34,469 nucleotides of DNA, taken from the IMG/VR virus record IMGVR_UViG_3300036876_000038, positions 1-34,469 of that record, one strand, 5' to 3'. The position numbers were made by a program, and so were the translations under genes. Under the pieces are notes generated by a model. It worked only from the letters and a program-made list of their open reading frames with translations. It ran no database searches and had not been told where the DNA came from. Each line of letters opens with the position of its first letter. Position 1 is the first letter of the stretch. Below are positions 18,581 to 27,535 of this stretch, piece after piece. This stretch comes from a virus.

Positions 18581-20767
18581 ATGGAAAAACAAACCACCGA
18601 CGTCAACAATTTGTTATCAAACGACGAATTAAACGAGATGGAAGAGCGTCGAATAGACGAACTTAATATTGCCGGCGTCGATGAAAAGGTTGTATTAGAA
18701 CGCACGAATAAAAACCTTGAAGCCTGGACAGGTTATTTTCACGAAAACATAACACGCGGTAAAGACGATATGAACTTCGTCTTGAGAGACCAATGGACGG
18801 CGGTTGAGCGTTCAGAGTTCACGCGTTTATTTAAGCCTGCGATGACGTTTAACAAACTTTATGATGCTACGAAAAAGATCGCAGGAGAGCAACGTAAGAA
18901 CAAGCCTGACTTGATAGTACGATCTTTAACGGGTAAGGCAACACAAGAGCAAATAAACTTACGAGCTGACTTAGTAAGGACCATATCTTATCAATCACAG
19001 AACGATTTAGTTTATCAAACAGCATTTAGATCAGCCCTCATGATGGGATTCGGTGCCTTCCAGGTTATGATAGACTTTGAAAACGCAAATAGCTTTAACA
19101 AAATAATAAAATACGACCTTATCCCTGACGCCACATTATGTTCATGGGATCCAACCGCTACAAAGCCGCATAAAGGTGATGGCAACTTTTGTTCTAGGCG
19201 TTTCATATTCACGCGTGACGAGTTTTTTGCAACCTACCCTTACGTAAGCAACCCGGTATCCTATTGTGATCCATACATACTACTAGACTTCCAGTGGATG
19301 ACCCGCGACACCATTGTTGTGTGTGACGAGTTTGTCAAAGAATGGTATCCGGTAAAGATCGTTAAGCTTTCTAACGGTGAGGTAATGACGGAAGATGAAT
19401 GGACGAACCGCTCAAAGAGATTCGAGGACAATAGAGAATTTGTTGAGGGTTCGATCGTTGGAGAGATTATTACTCGTGAAATACCTAAAATTGTTGCTAG
19501 TCGCCAAACTCAAGATTATAGAATTATGCATTATCGAATGATCCGTGACAGGATTATTGACTTTTCCGAATGGCCTTCTAAAAACTTACCTATTCCTTTT
19601 GTAGACGGTGATAGTTACTGGGTTGAAGGTAGACAATACACAAAATCATTTATTCATGAGGCGCGTGATGCTCAAAAGTTTATTAATTATGTTGGCTCTG
19701 AAATTGCTGCTGAAATTAAGAATCGTCGACGTGAGCAATGGGTGGGCACTCCAGACAATATTAGCGGTTATGAGCAAGAGTGGAGAAACCCAGAACAACA
19801 AATTGGTATTATTCGTGCGAAACCAGACCCCAAGACTGGGCAATTGCCGCAAAAGATGCCTGCATGGGACTTGTCACCGGCACTTATTCAAAATTTCCAG
19901 CGCGGAACGCAAGATATTAGAGAAATACTGGGTTTTAGCGAGTCAGAACAATTACAAGGTAAAGACATTTCAGGGAAGGCACGACGCGAGCGAAAACTAG
20001 AAGGTTCGATGTCGGCTTATGTATTTTTTGATAATTTAAACCAAGCAATCGAACAAGGCGGTCGGATCGTAAATGATTTATTACCATACATTATTGGCGA
20101 AGACGAGCGCCATATGGTGGTCTCTAAAAAAGACGGCAACACAGAGACAATTATCTTAAACCACATGGGTGACAACGGCGTAATACGCAACCAAATCGAA
20201 GCGGGTGAGTTCGATGTAGAGATTGATACCGGTCCCAGCTTTGCTGTACAAAAAGAAGTGGCGCTGGAATTCTTACAACAAACGCTTCAAGTATTCCCAC
20301 AATCGTTCCCACTCATTGCGGATCTATGGGCTAAAAACCTTGACGTACAATTCATGCCGCAAATTGCTGACCGCTTTAAATCTATGGTTCCACCTGAAAT
20401 ACTTGCGAAGGAAGAAGGCAAAGAACCACCACCAAAGCAACCCAACCCGCAAGAAATGATGATGCAACAAGAAATGAAAATGAAAGAGCAAAAGATGCAA
20501 ATTGAAGAGCAAAAGATGCAAATTGAAGGCCAGCAATTAATGGAACGCGCAGAGGAACTCAAGATACGTAAAGAAAAGCATTTACTAGAACAAGCTGAAA
20601 TGATCCTCAAAGCGAAGCATGACACATTAAAGCTTGGTCTTGACGAACAGAAAAATGCTATTGAGCTTGAAAAGATGGATCACGATTTTACGCATAAAAT
20701 CTCTGCGTTAATGGCAGATATCCATAAACACCATAATCCACAAGAGAAGAAGGAAAGTAAAAAATAG
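18581..20767 (+). CDS. P22-like portal protein
   Basis: 728 residues, against 725 for P22 gp1. The opening MEKQTTDVNNLLSNDELNEM, the strand-helix region ENITRGKDDMNFVLRDQWTA, and RPAMTFNKLYDATKKIAGEQ-type pattern (here FKPAMTFNKLYDATKKIAGE) fit the P22 portal family. Near residues 620-720 is a long Met, Gln, Lys and Glu-rich coiled coil with the repeat EQKMQIE, the barrel-type C-terminus. The portal forms the dodecameric DNA channel at one vertex. AAGGA lies 10 bases before the ATG. It has the position of gp1 in P22 between terminase and scaffold. Confidence 0.88.
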   Translation: MEKQTTDVNNLLSNDELNEMEERRIDELNIAGVDEKVVLERTNKNLEAWTGYFHENITRGKDDMNFVLRDQWTAVERSEFTRLFKPAMTFNKLYDATKKIAGEQRKNKPDLIVRSLTGKATQEQINLRADLVRTISYQSQNDLVYQTAFRSALMMGFGAFQVMIDFENANSFNKIIKYDLIPDATLCSWDPTATKPHKGDGNFCSRRFIFTRDEFFATYPYVSNPVSYCDPYILLDFQWMTRDTIVVCDEFVKEWYPVKIVKLSNGEVMTEDEWTNRSKRFEDNREFVEGSIVGEIITREIPKIVASRQTQDYRIMHYRMIRDRIIDFSEWPSKNLPIPFVDGDSYWVEGRQYTKSFIHEARDAQKFINYVGSEIAAEIKNRRREQWVGTPDNISGYEQEWRNPEQQIGIIRAKPDPKTGQLPQKMPAWDLSPALIQNFQRGTQDIREILGFSESEQLQGKDISGKARRERKLEGSMSAYVFFDNLNQAIEQGGRIVNDLLPYIIGEDERHMVVSKKDGNTETIILNHMGDNGVIRNQIEAGEFDVEIDTGPSFAVQKEVALEFLQQTLQVFPQSFPLIADLWAKNLDVQFMPQIADRFKSMVPPEILAKEEGKEPPPKQPNPQEMMMQQEMKMKEQKMQIEEQKMQIEGQQLMERAEELKIRKEKHLLEQAEMILKAKHDTLKLGLDEQKNAIELEKMDHDFTHKISALMADIHKHHNPQEKKESKK

Positions 20768-20779
20768 GGATTAAATTAA

Positions 20780-21511
20780 ATGGACTTAATCTTTAACGAA
20801 GACTGTCTGGAAGGCATGAATAGGATAGAATCAAAATCAATTGATATGATTTTGTGCGACCTTCCATATGGAGTAACCAAAAATTCATGGGATGTACCAT
20901 TGAATTTAGACATCTTATGGAGTCATTATTCACGGGTAATTAAAGATAATGGCGCTATAGTATTGTTTTCTCAGCAACCATTTACTTCGACATTAGTTCT
21001 AAGTAACCCCGAATTGTTCAGATATGAATTAATCTGGAAAAAATCAAAATCAACTGGATTTTTGAATGCCAAAAAATGCCCTTTGAGAGAGCATGAAAAC
21101 ATTTTAATTTTTTACAAAAAACTTCCCACCTACAATCCTCAGCTATATAACAAAGATCCTAAAAACATTATGGCGAAAAAGATTAGCGCGCAATCCCCTT
21201 GCTACGGAAAATTCAATAATATTAGCTTAAGAGGCATACCCATAGAGCTTGGATATCCTAGAAGTATTATTGAGATATCTTCTACGCAAGGATCACACCC
21301 TACAGAAAAGCCAATTTCATTATGCGAATATTTAATTAACACTTATTCCAACAAAGATGAGTTAATTTTAGATAACTGCATGGGATCTGGATCAACTGCA
21401 CTCGCTTGCCTGAAGACTGGACGCAAATTTATTGGATTCGAATTAAATAAAAAATATTACGATATTTCGCTAGAAAGAATTAAGAATTGTAAAGAATCTA
21501 TACCTATATAG
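20780..21511 (+). CDS. DNA methyltransferase (N6/N4-type)
   Basis: 243 residues. Motif IV DLPY at 27-30 (in place of DPPY), motif X-like HPTEKP at 173-178 and motif I DNCMGSGST at 198-206 with a following FIGFEL, so the order IV then I makes it a beta-class N6-adenine or N4-cytosine methyltransferase (N6_N4_Mtase family). It likely methylates the phage genome against host restriction, or modifies host DNA. No matching endonuclease is present. It sits between portal and scaffold, where P22 has no such gene, and is more AT-rich than its neighbours, so it is a moron-type insertion. Confidence 0.88.
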   Translation: MDLIFNEDCLEGMNRIESKSIDMILCDLPYGVTKNSWDVPLNLDILWSHYSRVIKDNGAIVLFSQQPFTSTLVLSNPELFRYELIWKKSKSTGFLNAKKCPLREHENILIFYKKLPTYNPQLYNKDPKNIMAKKISAQSPCYGKFNNISLRGIPIELGYPRSIIEISSTQGSHPTEKPISLCEYLINTYSNKDELILDNCMGSGSTALACLKTGRKFIGFELNKKYYDISLERIKNCKESIPI

Positions 21512-21606
21512 ATGCATTAAATCCAAGTAAAAACCGTGGTAAAAACCATGGTAAAAACCATGGTAATTTTCGCGAATATATACCCGTATAGATGCATTAA
21601 ATCTAA
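21500..21606. repeat. Duplicated 27-bp block flanking a 12-bp tandem repeat
   Basis: A 27-base block (ATACC...GATGCATTAAATC...) at 21500-21526 recurs at 21580-21606, 80 bases apart, with three mismatches. Between them GGTAAAAACCAT is repeated in tandem from 21538, with a near copy before it (21526-21537), and CCATGG palindromes arise at the joins. The first block spans the end of the methyltransferase gene. It may mark an insertion boundary or a regulatory array before the scaffold gene. The remaining bases to 21706 hold no ORF. Confidence 0.7.
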
Positions 21607-21706
21607 AAAGGCATATTCTCTTATCATACAGTGACAAGGTTGTTGCTGGGCGACTAGGGCGCCTAATACCTATGGGCAAAGAATGCCGAAGTGGAGAAGT
21701 TAGAAT

Positions 21707-22516
21707 ATGGAAGTTCAGGATGAAGCGAACCAAGTTCATGAAGGACTTGACGATAATGTGATGGATAGTTTAGGGGTTCATGAAGATCTAAGCGAAGTGC
21801 CGCAAGGCGAGTACGAAGATAATCATGAAAGTAAGGGTTCCACGCAGACATTAAGCGTCCAAAAGCGTTTAAAGTCTCAACGTAGAGCACACGAACGGGA
21901 AGTTCGTGATTTACACGCCCGAATAGGCGACCTCGAATCAAGGATGACACAACCCATGCAATCACACGACTCAAGCGCCAATCCCTATGAATCCGAACAA
22001 ACTCACGGAAACATAGACGAGCATATCCACAAGGCGGTCAGTTATGCGCTTCAACACAAGGAAATGGAAGAGCGCAAAGCTTTAGAAGCGAAAAATCATC
22101 AGCATGTTAAACGTCAGTATCAAGAGTTTGAAAAGCATCTTGATCATATGGGTGACAAATACGATGACTTTCACGATGTAGTGTACGGCGATCACACGCC
22201 CTATACAGAAACCATGCGCGACTACGCTATGACATTGCCAAGATCCGGTAAAGGAAGTGCCGGGGAAGTGCTTTACAAACTGGGACAAAACCCAGACGAA
22301 CTAGCCCGTATTTCAAAACTTCATCCTCTAGATCAATCAAGTGAGATGTCAAGACTGTCCCATGCTTTGATAGGTAATGCTGAAGGCAAAGCCGCTCAAC
22401 AAAACCGGCCTTTAGGGCAAATCAAAAGCAATCCAGTCTCGAATCATCGCGGCGTCAATGAAAAGACACCTGTGAGTGACATTAGGAAAAGTATGAAATC
22501 CGGTACCTTTAAGTAG
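21707..22516 (+). CDS. Scaffolding protein (P22 gp8 slot)
   Basis: 269 residues, highly charged and helical, with a coiled-coil-like region AHEREVRDLHARIGDLESRM at about 61-80 and a basic C-terminus ending RKSMKSGTFK, which in scaffolds binds the coat protein. Length (P22 gp8 is 303) and the position between portal and coat support the call. It would guide procapsid assembly then leave the capsid. GGAG lies 9 bases before the ATG. No sequence-specific motif proves the function. Confidence 0.72.
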   Translation: MEVQDEANQVHEGLDDNVMDSLGVHEDLSEVPQGEYEDNHESKGSTQTLSVQKRLKSQRRAHEREVRDLHARIGDLESRMTQPMQSHDSSANPYESEQTHGNIDEHIHKAVSYALQHKEMEERKALEAKNHQHVKRQYQEFEKHLDHMGDKYDDFHDVVYGDHTPYTETMRDYAMTLPRSGKGSAGEVLYKLGQNPDELARISKLHPLDQSSEMSRLSHALIGNAEGKAAQQNRPLGQIKSNPVSNHRGVNEKTPVSDIRKSMKSGTFK

Positions 22517-22588
22517 GCAATTTAGCGCAATTTACGCCTAAATTTAATGCTTTGGGTGCCATAAATCCAACGGAATGGAGAACTGGCA

Positions 22589-23809
22589 ATGCCCAATCAA
22601 TTTATTACGACCCAACTCGTCTCGAATACTGCTTTAGCAATGTTTGCGAACAACGCACCTTTTGTTATGACTGGATCCCGCATCTATCAAGATGACTTCC
22701 AAAATTCTGGTTATAAGATCGGTGACACTTTACAAGTTCGCAGACAAAACAACTTTGTCATAGGTGATGGCTCAACCGCCGTACCACAAGACATCATTGA
22801 AACTGTCGAAACAATCACTGTCGCGCATCAATACCACGCATTGATTGCATACACCGTTCAAGATTTATCTTTGCGAATCGAAGACTTTTCTCGCATGTTT
22901 ATTCAACCTGCGATTCAAAACATTATCACCCAAATGGAACGCGATATTTGCTCCATGGCTGAACAACAATTAAATTATTTCACCGGTACTGCAGGCACGC
23001 CAATTAATTCCTTCCAGACTGTCGATTTAGCAGGTGCTAAGTTGTTGGAGCAAGGTGTTAATATTTCATCTGACGCATACCTTGCAATGACTGTACGTGA
23101 TGGTTCAAGCTTAAAATCAGCTTTATTAAACAACTTCACACCAGTATTTAACGAAGACATCGTGCGTCAATCTGCAATTGGTCACTTGTCCTACTTCGAT
23201 ATTTTCCAATCTCAAAACATTGTGAAGCATCAAGCTGGCGCAGGTCCTACCTTAACACCTACTGACGCATTAACTGTAAATGGTGCTGTATCTTCAGGTA
23301 ATACAATTGTATTGGCCGGGGCAAATGGTGGTGGTGCTGCTGTAACAAATTACTTCTTACCAGGTGATTTAATTTCCATCGCAGGCGTTCACAGTGTTAA
23401 TCCATTGTCACGCGCATCAACCGGTCAAAACATGCAATTTGTTATCACATCCGCTGCAAATTCTGCAATTGGTGGTGCAATAACAATTACTGTTGCGCCA
23501 ACGATCATAAGCTCAAGTGCAAGCCCTTTACAAAACGTTGATAACGCTATACCAAACGGCGCTGTAGTCACCGTCGTACAAAGTTACAACGTAAACGTGG
23601 CCTATCCTGCACGCGCGCTAGATATCGTTTGCCCACCTTTATACAAGCTACAAGTGCCTTACGCATCTGTTGCAATCGATCCTGAAACTGGCCTGTCTTT
23701 AGCTGTAACACAAACCGGCGACATTTTAGGCTATCAAAACTTAATGCGTATCGACATTTTATGTGGGTTCTCATGGCATCCACAATACGCTGTTAAATTA
23801 CTATCCTAA
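22589..23809 (+). CDS. Major capsid protein, P22 coat-like (gp5)
   Basis: 406 residues against 430 in P22. Starts MPNQFITTQLVSNTALAMFA, typical of the P22 coat family, followed by QVRRQNNFVIGDG. A long loop region from about residue 220 to 330 with SGNTIVLAGANGGGA would be the extra I-domain. GGAG lies 8 bases before ATG. It forms the icosahedral shell. Follows the scaffold by 72 bases, the correct order. Confidence 0.85.
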   Translation: MPNQFITTQLVSNTALAMFANNAPFVMTGSRIYQDDFQNSGYKIGDTLQVRRQNNFVIGDGSTAVPQDIIETVETITVAHQYHALIAYTVQDLSLRIEDFSRMFIQPAIQNIITQMERDICSMAEQQLNYFTGTAGTPINSFQTVDLAGAKLLEQGVNISSDAYLAMTVRDGSSLKSALLNNFTPVFNEDIVRQSAIGHLSYFDIFQSQNIVKHQAGAGPTLTPTDALTVNGAVSSGNTIVLAGANGGGAAVTNYFLPGDLISIAGVHSVNPLSRASTGQNMQFVITSAANSAIGGAITITVAPTIISSSASPLQNVDNAIPNGAVVTVVQSYNVNVAYPARALDIVCPPLYKLQVPYASVAIDPETGLSLAVTQTGDILGYQNLMRIDILCGFSWHPQYAVKLLS

Positions 23810-23819
23810 GGATTAAATC

Positions 23820-24050
23820 ATGGAACCGTTTGAAAGAAGTTGTTTGTACCATGCTAAACATCCAATGCGCGTTATTGAGCAATCCGATGAGGTTACATAC
23901 AAGCAACTTTTGGAAAGCGGTGAATGGTTCGACCACCCAAACAAAGCTAAAGTTAAAGAAGTTAAAGGAGAATTGACACATGAAAAGCAGATACGATCGA
24001 GCACCAGGGAAGGAAGCCGCAATCGCAAAGGTTCGCCAAAACCGTTATGA
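23820..24050 (+). CDS. Small phage protein (76 aa) after the coat gene
   Basis: Begins MEPFERSCLYHAKHPMRVIE. The first half has C-L-Y-H-A-K-H-P and a later E-W-F-D-H-P, a combination seen in short phage ORFs next to capsid genes (Y-H-A-K-H...E-W-F-D-x-P). The last 25 residues overlap the next gene in another frame. Function unknown. Confidence 0.6.
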   Translation: MEPFERSCLYHAKHPMRVIEQSDEVTYKQLLESGEWFDHPNKAKVKEVKGELTHEKQIRSSTREGSRNRKGSPKPL

Positions 24051-24246
24051 AGGCGAACAAAAAGCTAATGACGAATTTGTAAAGCGCGTCGAAGCCGAAC
24101 AAAGCCGCCATGGCGGACGTATACCTAATATCAATCCTGAGATGATGGATTTTTGCAGCTATATGTCAAACAACGGTGAGCACGCTCAAGAACTAGCGCG
24201 TGATATTACAAAAGGCATGGACAAAGTAGCATTCCCGCTTAAGTAA
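23980..24246 (+). CDS. Hypothetical protein (88 aa)
   Basis: Begins MKSRYDRAPGKEAAIAKVRQ. Basic and helical, ending MDKVAFPLK. AGGAG lies 8 bases before the ATG and it overlaps the upstream gene by 71 bases, so the ribosome site lies within that gene. The region between the coat and gp4-like genes often codes small head-associated proteins. No family recognised. Confidence 0.6.
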   Translation: MKSRYDRAPGKEAAIAKVRQNRYEGEQKANDEFVKRVEAEQSRHGGRIPNINPEMMDFCSYMSNNGEHAQELARDITKGMDKVAFPLK

Positions 24247-24259
24247 TATTATTTATCGA

Positions 24260-24286
24260 ATCGACACGTTTAATCGACGTGTCGAT
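24260..24286. terminator. Hairpin between the head and tail genes
   Basis: ATCGACACG (24260-24268) pairs perfectly with CGTGTCGAT (24278-24286) around a 9-base loop, and ATCGACAC occurs a third time at 24300-24307. There is no T run after it, so it may be an attenuator, an RNA-processing site or an operator rather than a full terminator. Confidence 0.45.
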
Positions 24287-24322
24287 ATTCTTGATAAAAA
24301 TCGACACATGGAGTGTTAGATC

Positions 24323-25363
24323 ATGGCGCAAGTTGTCAGGACGACAAACGACGTAATTATAAATGCGCTCTATCTAATAGGCGAGCTCGGCGTGGGCGAA
24401 CCAGTTGATGCATTCATGTTGTCCACGGGTTTGGATTTAATTAATGAACTGCTTGATAAATTCGCATCAGACTCCATATATATCCCATACCTTACGACCT
24501 TGAATCATCAGTTTATTGTCGGCAAAGACACATACTCAATTTCAGACATTATTTTAGGTACAGACATTACAGCTGACCGTGTAGTCGACTTAAGCCTTGC
24601 GACTTATACTGTTCCTGGAACTGGAATTAATCAACAATTTCAACCCATTTCATTTAATTTTACAGCGGATAACATTACAAGCTCGTTAACTGTAGGATCA
24701 ACCCTGGCATTCCCAACGGGTACACCTGTTATTATTACTACGTTTGGCTTTATTCCTCAGCCGCTTGTACCGGGTGTTACGTATTACACAATATGGCAAA
24801 CAGCAACGACACTCCAATTAGCCTTGAGCGAATCCAATGCTTTGCTAGGCATATTTATTCCTCTGACAACTAATGGCATCCCCGTCAATGTTTTGACAAC
24901 TTATCTAGGCAATTTTAATGCTGCACAAACAAGCTTAACCTATCCCATGCGCATTATTAGCAAAGCCGAATATTATGGTGTTGTAAGACAAAACAATTTG
25001 CTAGCGCGTCCCGGATTTATATTTTTAAACAAGCAGGCAAATGAAAGCTTTGTAACTGTATATCCTGCACCTGACCAACCATATCCGTTTATGCTGCAAG
25101 TGAAATCAATGATTAATTCATTGAGCGCACAAGACACCCTAGGCGAACTACCACCAAACTATTACGGGTTTTTAAAATACGCTTTAGCTCGAAAATTTAT
25201 AGCTTATTACCCTTCAGGCAATTGGCCACAACAAAACGAAACGGAATATAACGACTACTACGACACGTTCAAGAATACCAATGAGACTGATTTAACTATT
25301 CGTCCTTCGGTCACGCTAACTGCACCTGAGCCATTTTACTGGCCAAACATTTTGAGTTACTAA
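24323..25363 (+). CDS. P22 gp4-like tail accessory / head completion protein
   Basis: 346 residues, twice the 166 of P22 gp4. N-terminus MAQVVRTTNDVIINALYLIG and LINELLDKFASDS then the typical strand FIVGKDTYSI, all found in the P22 tail accessory factor family, and the C-terminal helical part with PNYYGFLKYALARKFIAYY at about 280-298. The excess length comes from a beta-rich insert at about residues 100-200 containing PLVPGVTYYTI. The protein would cap the portal. GGAG lies 10 bases upstream. Confidence 0.8.
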   Translation: MAQVVRTTNDVIINALYLIGELGVGEPVDAFMLSTGLDLINELLDKFASDSIYIPYLTTLNHQFIVGKDTYSISDIILGTDITADRVVDLSLATYTVPGTGINQQFQPISFNFTADNITSSLTVGSTLAFPTGTPVIITTFGFIPQPLVPGVTYYTIWQTATTLQLALSESNALLGIFIPLTTNGIPVNVLTTYLGNFNAAQTSLTYPMRIISKAEYYGVVRQNNLLARPGFIFLNKQANESFVTVYPAPDQPYPFMLQVKSMINSLSAQDTLGELPPNYYGFLKYALARKFIAYYPSGNWPQQNETEYNDYYDTFKNTNETDLTIRPSVTLTAPEPFYWPNILSY

Positions 25364-25365
25364 CC

Positions 25366-27237
25366 GTGAGCGAATCTAAGGATTTTCCCATTGTTGGAAG
25401 CTATAACAGCCAATTAGGTTCGACCATTGATTGCGAAAGGTCTGTTAATTGTTTTGAATATACGGACGCTTTAGGCAAGAAACAAAAAGCATTAATTGGA
25501 ACGTCTGGGCTTATTAATACAGGCTTTGTGTTTGGCGCTGAAACAGGCGCATTTCGCGCACAATATGTTTACGGTACAGCTCAATTTTTTGCTGTTGGGG
25601 CATCGTTATTCCGTATAAGCAATTCAACCGTGCTAAGCAAAATAGGGACTTTTAACACACCTGCAGGCTATGTAGGTGTTGATGGAAACTCTTTCCAGGT
25701 TATGTTTGTTGACGGCGTTAATGGGTACATATGGGACACACTAGCTAATACTTTTGCCATAATAACTGACGCAAGTTTTCCTACAGCGCCAATTGACGTC
25801 TGTACACTGGATGGTTTTTTTGTAGTTGCTAACGCGAATACACCGGACTTTTATCTATCAAGCTTCAATCAAGGCATGGTCTGGGGACCTTCAGCGAACA
25901 ACTACACCACCAATTTTGCGGGAATTAACACACAGGTTACGGTTGGCGCAAGCACTCTAACAGGTGGTGCAGCGGGTACACAAAATTATAGAACCGGAAT
26001 CCCTGTTGTGGTGGTATCCTCTGGTACGCTTTCGGCACCACTGGTTGCGGGCGTTACTTATTACACTATTTACACCAACGGCACTACAATTAAGCTTGCG
26101 ACAACTTATGCAAACGCCATTGCCGGAATTGCTATCGCATTCACAGGGGACGGTACGGGGACACAAACCATAACGTCTTTAGGTCAACTGCAGAAAGGTT
26201 CTATAACGTCACATCCCGGAAACATTGTGGCTTGCAGAACGCTACATAGAAAGCTGTTTCTATTCAGTTCATTTTTCACTGAAGTTTGGGAAAATGCGGG
26301 TATCGGTACAAACCTACCTTTCAGACGTAATAATTCGCTATTGATGGAATATGGCACCGCATCAATTGGTAGTGTTTGCGCTAGCTTCGATCTATTGGTA
26401 TTCCAGGGCTTAGACCGTGATGGTTTAGGCGCTGTCATGATGGTGCGCGGCACTGAAGCAATACCCATAAGCACAAGAGCATTAAATGTGGTACTAGGTC
26501 GCTATGCGGTGCTTGGACAACTTACAGACTGCAGCGGTTATTTAATCCGTGAAAACGGCTTAATTTTTTATCGAATGAATTTTACAGCCGCAAACCACAC
26601 ATGGGTTTACAACGTAACGCAAAGCGACCCGTCACAAGATGAAACAAAAAAATGGCATGAAGAAGAAGTCTTAAACGGCAATCGTCACCCTGCACAAACA
26701 CATGCTTTTTTTAACGGTAAAAGCTATGTAGGAAGCTATTTAGGTCCCGTACTTTATCAAGTATCACCGGTCACTTATACGAACGATGGTGAAGTTATTC
26801 GACGCATGCGCATCACGCGTCCTATTGTTCCACCTGGTTATCAGCGCTTGCGCATCGACCGTTTACAAGTCGACATGCTGCAAGGCAATGCTGCAGAGCT
26901 CGATCCCGTTTCTGAGGAGCTCGATTTATTTACAGAAAACGATTTAAACCTGCTAACAGAAACAGGGATCAATATTGCGCTTGAGCAAAGCATAGTTATT
27001 TACGATCCTCAGCATTTATACCTATTTTTATCCATCTCAAAAGACGGCGGTCAAGTTTATGGATACAGAGAGCGTGCGCCGATGGGATTCATTGGACAAC
27101 GAACATATAGAACGCTCTGGCGCAAACGCGGTACTACCGTGCGTGGCCAAGGCTTCGTTGGAAAGTTCGAATATTTTGGATCTGCACCTTTCGTTGTGCT
27201 GGGTGCGTCTTGGTGTGTTGAGCAATTACCGGAATAA
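25366..27237 (+). CDS. P22 gp10-like packaged-DNA stabilisation protein
   Basis: 623 residues (P22 gp10 is 472). The opening SESKDFPIVGSYNSQLGSTI followed by DCERSVNCFEYTD and the repeated beta-blade pattern, for example FQVMFVDGVNGYIWD and GKSYVGSYLGPVLYQV, fit the phage stabilisation protein family, a beta-propeller tail hub. GTG start, directly after the gp4-like stop by 2 bases. It contains the insert at about 210-272 that is related to the one in the gp4-like protein. DLFTENDLNLLTETGI near the C-terminal third recalls the motif of the 34183 gene. Confidence 0.78.
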   Translation: MSESKDFPIVGSYNSQLGSTIDCERSVNCFEYTDALGKKQKALIGTSGLINTGFVFGAETGAFRAQYVYGTAQFFAVGASLFRISNSTVLSKIGTFNTPAGYVGVDGNSFQVMFVDGVNGYIWDTLANTFAIITDASFPTAPIDVCTLDGFFVVANANTPDFYLSSFNQGMVWGPSANNYTTNFAGINTQVTVGASTLTGGAAGTQNYRTGIPVVVVSSGTLSAPLVAGVTYYTIYTNGTTIKLATTYANAIAGIAIAFTGDGTGTQTITSLGQLQKGSITSHPGNIVACRTLHRKLFLFSSFFTEVWENAGIGTNLPFRRNNSLLMEYGTASIGSVCASFDLLVFQGLDRDGLGAVMMVRGTEAIPISTRALNVVLGRYAVLGQLTDCSGYLIRENGLIFYRMNFTAANHTWVYNVTQSDPSQDETKKWHEEEVLNGNRHPAQTHAFFNGKSYVGSYLGPVLYQVSPVTYTNDGEVIRRMRITRPIVPPGYQRLRIDRLQVDMLQGNAAELDPVSEELDLFTENDLNLLTETGINIALEQSIVIYDPQHLYLFLSISKDGGQVYGYRERAPMGFIGQRTYRTLWRKRGTTVRGQGFVGKFEYFGSAPFVVLGASWCVEQLPE

Positions 27238-27242
27238 TTTTC

Positions 27243-27506
27243 ATGGCTAATAACTTTGATGAGTTCCCTTTATATGATCCGTTAATTAAGGCCGGATCCA
27301 ATAAAATGTCAGACATATGGGTCAATGCCATGGCTGATTTTTACATGAATTTAATAGCCTATATTACGCAGGGGGGCATAATACCGCCCTCGCTCACTAC
27401 AGCACAAAGAGATAATTTACAAAAGGTACAAAACGGACAAACGATATATAATACAGATCTAGGGACGAACCAGTACTTTAAAGCAGGTACATGGACGTCG
27501 TATTAA
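27243..27506 (+). CDS. Short tail protein in the needle (gp26) position
   Basis: 87 residues, against 233 for P22 gp26. A helical N-terminus (YDPLIKAGSNKMSDIWVNAM) is followed by TTAQRDNLQKVQNGQTIYNT and FKAGTWTSY, a pattern found at the ends of phage fibre proteins (L-T-x-x-Q-R-D...G-x-x-I-Y-N-T...G-x-W). It likely is a short tip or plug. Starts 5 bases after the previous gene. Role inferred from gene order and the C-terminus. Confidence 0.55.
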   Translation: MANNFDEFPLYDPLIKAGSNKMSDIWVNAMADFYMNLIAYITQGGIIPPSLTTAQRDNLQKVQNGQTIYNTDLGTNQYFKAGTWTSY

Positions 27507-27535
27507 CTAGATTAATTACATAAGGATATGTGGTT

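Noticed and set aside
20287-20625. Minus-strand frames rich in Cys, Ser and Phe opposite the portal C-terminus
   Set aside because: They mirror the Lys, Gln and Glu-rich coiled coil of the portal and have no start signals of their own.
21470-21739. Minus-strand ORF with a YHGFYHGFYHGFY repeat
   Set aside because: The repeat is just the translation of the 12-bp tandem DNA repeat at 21526-21566, not a protein motif.
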